Below are positions 59,922 to 64,000 of a stretch of DNA of 64,000 nt, piece after piece. Source of the stretch: Leishmania martiniquensis (lineage: Eukaryota > Euglenozoa > Kinetoplastea > Trypanosomatida > Trypanosomatidae); NCBI RefSeq assembly GCF_017916325.1, contig NC_090163.1, positions 248,501-312,500 on the forward strand, in the 5' to 3' direction. The first letter of the stretch is position 1. Every line of letters starts with the position of its first letter. The translations under genes and the position numbers were made by a program. Under the pieces are notes generated by a model, which was not told the DNA's origin, searched no databases, and saw only the letters and a list, made by a program, of their open reading frames with translations.

Positions 59922-62372
59922 ATGCATGGCCTACACCCGCGCCGCCGCCAGCAGCGCCTCTTTACTGGTGCCTTGTTTCCAGAGACTCTCAACGATCAGC
60001 TGGCTGCCTTTGCGCGTCGCCACAAGCTGCAGAGCGAAGTTTGGGTGCCGCGCAGAGCCTTCGACTTGGCGCTCAAGCCGTACGGGGTGTATATTTTACC
60101 GAATGCGACTCTCTGCGACGCCACCCTCACCCCTGGTGACGGCATAGGCTGGGTGACGGCGTCTATTGGCGTAGACCGTTGCCTCGTCAACGCTGCGCAG
60201 ACGTCAAACCAGTATCTGCTCGAGGGGTTTGCCGACTTCTTGGTGTGGTGCCCTCCCCCACTTCAGCAGGTCTCGGCACCCACTCAAGCTCCGTCGTTCG
60301 CAGCCTCTTCCATCGCAGGCGCGCAGGCGGCCTGTGACGCCAGTGTTGCGCTGCCATCGTCGCCATGTAGAGCGAAAAAGATGAACACCGACGAGTTCCT
60401 CGTTGCCGCCGTCGATGGTGACGCCGAGCACACCTCGATGAGGGCGGCAACGGCGGGCAGTAGGACCGCTTCGATTCTTTCGCCCGACCCTGCGTGGGAC
60501 AACATAGCTCCCTTTCAGCACCCGCTTGCCATCAACGGATCGCTCTTGCATGCCACCAGTGTGACGGACCTCGCGAGGATGCAGCAAAAGGGGCAGAGGT
60601 GGCCGACCTACTGGCGTTGCGTGAACGCAGCAGGCCCAGGACGACAGCGCTTTTTTTCGATGGGCGACAGCGAGTGCCCAGGCCGGTACAATCCGCATTT
60701 CTGCGTTCAGTACACGCCGCACACATACACAAACCTCTCGTTCCCCTCCCCCATAGCAGTGCTGATGCGGCACCGCGCAGTTGAACACAAGTACGTGTCT
60801 CGACTGTGGGTGACGCTCAAGCAGGCTGAGGAGCTGTTCGGTACACGCCTGCTTCCGGAGCGCGCCAATGATGCCCCGGTGGTCTACTGCAATTACTTCA
60901 CCGCCGGATGGGAGGCCACCGCCTTCTACTGTGCCGATCAGTTTGCCGGCGCCAGCGTTGTATTTCCGAACCCACTCCAGCTCGACATGGCCGTGAAAGG
61001 TGTGAGGCTGCCTTCCATGCAGCTGCGCGCATACCCTCTACTTGCCCGCCTGACTACCCAGTTCACAAAGGAGGAGGCGTCCGATGGTGGGATTGAAGAC
61101 AGGATTGGCTCTGATCAGGCAATGAGTGACGCCGGACGGCACACGGAGTTTGTGGAGCATAGGAAGAGGTGTGCAGCCATTGAACTGCATGGCTTTAGGA
61201 CTTCAAAGGCAGCGCAACTGTACCTGAAGTCATCCAAGATTGCTGGCACTCTTACGCGGCAGTGTCTCTTGTGCGACTACCCACGACCGCTTTTCTTTTC
61301 GCACCGCGCGCTGGCCTCCTTCGATCTCGCCCTCCGCGAGGGCGAGCAGGGCGTTGTCCAAACTCGATTGCCGGTTCGCCTGAACAACGGCATGGCGTGG
61401 TGCAGCGGTGAATGCTGGTTCAACGTCTCGCAGCTGCGCGAGCCGGCGGTGGGGCAGGAGCTGATGGACAACCCGCCGCGGCATTTTCTGACTCGCCAGC
61501 TCCTTCATGGGGTTGTTGCCGTCAACTGCTGCCGAGCCCAACTTGCGAGACGGGGTGGCACCGGGGCAACGACTGCTTCGTCGACCCCTACCGTCCCTGC
61601 GCGGTGCGACTTTAGCGCAGAGTGGGTGCCGGCCTACGTCCTGGAAAAGACGGGGTGGAGACTGCGCAAAGGCGCGCAAGGCGTAGTATTTGTTCCGCTT
61701 CCTGCTGCCACCACCCTCAAACGCCTTCCCGTCGGCCCCGGCATTTTTTTCTCTATCGAGGACGTTGACCTTGGCGACGCAGTGAAAGATTGGCTGCGGC
61801 GCTATACCCCTATCAGTGAGACGGGGGCGCCTTTCCTGCGTGGCCTGCGGCAGGCTATGACGTTGCACGCCTTTGAGCGTGGCTACCGGGCTCACCGCTG
61901 GCTGCTCTACCGCACGCGCCACAGTGGTCCTTTTTCGGAACCGCTGCAGTCTCTCTTGCCATCGTGCAAGCCAGCCCATCAGCTCCACTCTCAGGCGCTA
62001 CCCGGCGCACCTTTATCTGCCTATGGGCGGATCGTTAAAATGGGCAGCTTCGAGTTTGTCAGCCAAGAGGAGGTGGCGTCGGTGCGCGAGGCGCGCGTGT
62101 TCAATGGCTCCGCCGTCTCAGAGGGCGGCGACGTGGAGCCTGACGCACCGCTCTTCCAGATGAGCATGGCTGAGCGGTCTCGTGTGGAATTGGGGATCGG
62201 TCTCTCAGCGGAATCTCTGCTGCTGGGTCGAGAGGGGGAAATGGACGATCCCGCCACTGGAGACGATACCGCAACCTCCAGAAGTTTCGATGCGGCTGAG
62301 CTCGCCAAGTGCGGTGGCGCTGCGCATGTTTTTGACAACGATGACGTGGCTTTGCATATGGGCGAAGATTAG
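59922..62372 (+). CDS. Conserved hypothetical protein with repeated W-V-x-L modules (816 aa)
   Basis: The ATG at 59922 (MHGLHPRRRQQRLF) follows a predicted acceptor by about 38 nt. The basic start with Arg and Phe would fit mitochondrial import. The middle and end contain modules that look alike: EVWVPRRAFDLALKPYGVYI (near 40), SRLWVTLKQAEELFGTRLL (near 290), MAWCSGECWFNVSQLREPAV (near 490) and EWVPAYVLEKTGWRLRKGAQ (near 570), each followed by a glycine/valine stretch. No known domain or catalytic motif is visible. Low-complexity linkers of Ala/Ser/Thr separate them. The C-terminal 90 residues are acidic. The family is not recognised. Confidence 0.75.
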   Translation: MHGLHPRRRQQRLFTGALFPETLNDQLAAFARRHKLQSEVWVPRRAFDLALKPYGVYILPNATLCDATLTPGDGIGWVTASIGVDRCLVNAAQTSNQYLLEGFADFLVWCPPPLQQVSAPTQAPSFAASSIAGAQAACDASVALPSSPCRAKKMNTDEFLVAAVDGDAEHTSMRAATAGSRTASILSPDPAWDNIAPFQHPLAINGSLLHATSVTDLARMQQKGQRWPTYWRCVNAAGPGRQRFFSMGDSECPGRYNPHFCVQYTPHTYTNLSFPSPIAVLMRHRAVEHKYVSRLWVTLKQAEELFGTRLLPERANDAPVVYCNYFTAGWEATAFYCADQFAGASVVFPNPLQLDMAVKGVRLPSMQLRAYPLLARLTTQFTKEEASDGGIEDRIGSDQAMSDAGRHTEFVEHRKRCAAIELHGFRTSKAAQLYLKSSKIAGTLTRQCLLCDYPRPLFFSHRALASFDLALREGEQGVVQTRLPVRLNNGMAWCSGECWFNVSQLREPAVGQELMDNPPRHFLTRQLLHGVVAVNCCRAQLARRGGTGATTASSTPTVPARCDFSAEWVPAYVLEKTGWRLRKGAQGVVFVPLPAATTLKRLPVGPGIFFSIEDVDLGDAVKDWLRRYTPISETGAPFLRGLRQAMTLHAFERGYRAHRWLLYRTRHSGPFSEPLQSLLPSCKPAHQLHSQALPGAPLSAYGRIVKMGSFEFVSQEEVASVREARVFNGSAVSEGGDVEPDAPLFQMSMAERSRVELGIGLSAESLLLGREGEMDDPATGDDTATSRSFDAAELAKCGGAAHVFDNDDVALHMGED

Positions 62373-64000
62373 ACGACCACCTCCAGTCATGCACATCCGC
62401 GGCTGCGCCACTTCGGCAACGTGTGGAGAGGCGGTTTTTGGCCGGTACGCGTCTGCTGCTTCGTGTGAGGGTGTTTTTTTTTTGCATTTAATTTGTAGCA
62501 CCATCTCATCGTGGCGAGCGCATCCTACCGCCTCGCCTGCCGACGTGGCAATCTCCCCCCTGCCGGCACCCCTCTTTGGCCTTTCCGTCATCGATCATCC
62601 CTTCGTCGCTTCCGTGTTTCCGTGCGTGACTTTCTTACGCCCAAGCGTGCACATTCGCCCTCGCCACACTGTGCGCGTCTGCTTGTCTGTCTGTAAGCGT
62701 ATGCGTGCGGGGATATTCCTCCATCCTCCCCTCTTCTCCTATCTTCCGCCTCGCGTCGAGAAGGCGGCCTTTCTGCTATCCGACGGCCTCCTGGCTGCGG
62801 CATCCTTTTTTTTTTTGAATGTTTCTGTTTCCTGCTCCGCATACGATAAGTCGTTCGTCTACGTACTATGTGAATGGATTACACGGCGGTGCGCGTCTAC
62901 TCCCGATGCTGCCCCCTCCCTCCCTCTCTCACTCTCCTGGCACGCGTATGCATCAGAAAAGAGAAAGACTCAACGAGGGCTGTAACGCCACTCAACAAGG
63001 AGGACAGGTACACGAAACTTCGGGGGGGGGCACTGTGTAAGGTGGAAAACCTACGTCAGTGTGTGCTTGTGCTTTCGTAGCTGGCAATCATGTCCCTATG
63101 CTCCAGACTAGCGCACTTGCCGGCTTCAGAGCGTCCTCAGGTGCTGCTTTTACCCTCATGGCTCCTCTGTACATCGGAGCCGCCACCTCTGTTTCTGCCT
63201 GCTTACAGTATTGTGCCCACCGGCCGCCTTTTTTGCCTCCTCGACATATTCTTCGCTCTTATGTCTTTATTGCGGCGTGGCGATTTTGGCCCCTGCAGTG
63301 CACCCACCAGCGCGTGCCGGCGACGCAGTGATCCACTGAGGGGCTCATCATTCATATTTGCCTCTGCTGGCGTATGTGTGTCCGAGTATGTATGAGCGTG
63401 CGTAAGTGTGTATGTGTGTCTGTGTGCTTTGTTATCGCTGTGGGCAGCTGTCTCGTTGAGTATCTTTACTACCATCGCCGTTCACTCCCTTCTCGTGGCG
63501 GCGCGCTTCGCTCACCTCTCAGCGACGCCAACGTTGCGCGAGGCGTGTGCCATCACAGGGAGGTTGACGGCCTTTCCTACAACGCATCAGAGAGAAAAAA
63601 AAGACTCCTCGAGGATGGGAGGGGGGCGCATAGACCCGTGAGCTGAGCAATCGAAGGAGAAGAAAGGGATACATATGCGCAGCGCCCTGCGTGACTCGTA
63701 CCGACCTCGCCTCATTTCACTCATAGACACCATCCGCATCTTCGTAGACTCAAGCGCAGACATACGGCGCACATAAGCGAACGATCGGAGACACGTAAGA
63801 AAACAAGAAACTGACGTGGGATCGCACCCAACCACGTCCGCAGGCACCAGACTGCAACGGTTGAAGGTAACAAGAGGGGTGGCCGAAGGCAAGAGCTAAG
63901 GGCGCGGCGCCTTTGCCTGCTCCCTCTAACCTCCTCACCGCAGCTCTGCAGAGGTGGGAGAGCAAGAGCCATGGGACCCTCGAAGGGCCGTGACGCGACT
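62373..64000. other. Gene-free right edge
   Basis: No convincing gene up to the window end. It is pyrimidine-rich with TG stretches (about 63374-63424) and is probably the 3' UTR of the 816-residue gene and spacer. A plus-strand gene may begin beyond the edge. Confidence 0.6.

Noticed and set aside
61230..61988. Minus-strand frame of 252 codons
   Set aside because: Antisense shadow of the 816-residue gene, against the direction of the unit, with no domain.
1..64000. CRISPR arrays, bacterial promoters and Shine-Dalgarno sites
   Set aside because: The gene content is eukaryotic and kinetoplastid, and no regularly spaced repeats were seen.

Overview
The window looks like chromosomal DNA of a trypanosomatid, most probably Leishmania or a close relative. 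Genes are intronless and GC-rich. They lie far apart and are separated by long gaps of pyrimidine tracts and CA/TG, GA and TA microsatellites. All genes on one side point one way and all on the other side point the opposite way, as in polycistronic transcription units. Several products are kinetoplastid-specific, notably an RBP16-type mitochondrial cold-shock protein and a TUTase/KPAP-type nucleotidyltransferase. From memory and unverified, RBP16 lies on chromosome 28 in Leishmania. I could not assign a species. No rRNA, tRNA or CRISPR array was found.

Left arm (1-35187, minus strand, read from right to left): an unknown 478-residue protein, a Rad16/Rad5-like SNF2-RING ATPase, a short coiled-coil protein, a 430-residue protein of possible cytoskeletal type, a probable mitochondrial protein, Sas10/Utp3 (SSU processome), a VMP1-family membrane protein with an EF-hand, an OB-fold protein resembling HROB, a BTB/T1 (KCTD-type) protein, PP1 catalytic subunit, an ankyrin protein, a macrodomain-like unknown and a two-TM unknown.

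Centre (35188-36206): a divergent strand-switch region. By analogy with other trypanosomatids this is where Pol II transcription starts for both arms. The four genes around it are visibly less GC-rich than the rest.

Right arm (36207-62372, plus strand): a short unknown, the TUTase/KPAP-family enzyme, a dual-specificity phosphatase with a long extension, an EF-hand protein, RPB8, a probable mitochondrial protein, a small unknown, RBP16, a CCCH zinc-finger protein fused to a methyltransferase-like domain, a small ING-like protein and an 816-residue unknown. Mitochondrial RNA metabolism is well represented here. No promoter per gene is expected; mRNAs should be made by spliced-leader trans-splicing at AG sites after pyrimidine tracts, and several such sites are marked.

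Start codons: many reading frames stay open upstream of the first ATG and could be extended only by using GTG or TTG. I used the first ATG in each case, which agrees with the splice-acceptor positions where these are visible. Residue numbers count from that ATG.
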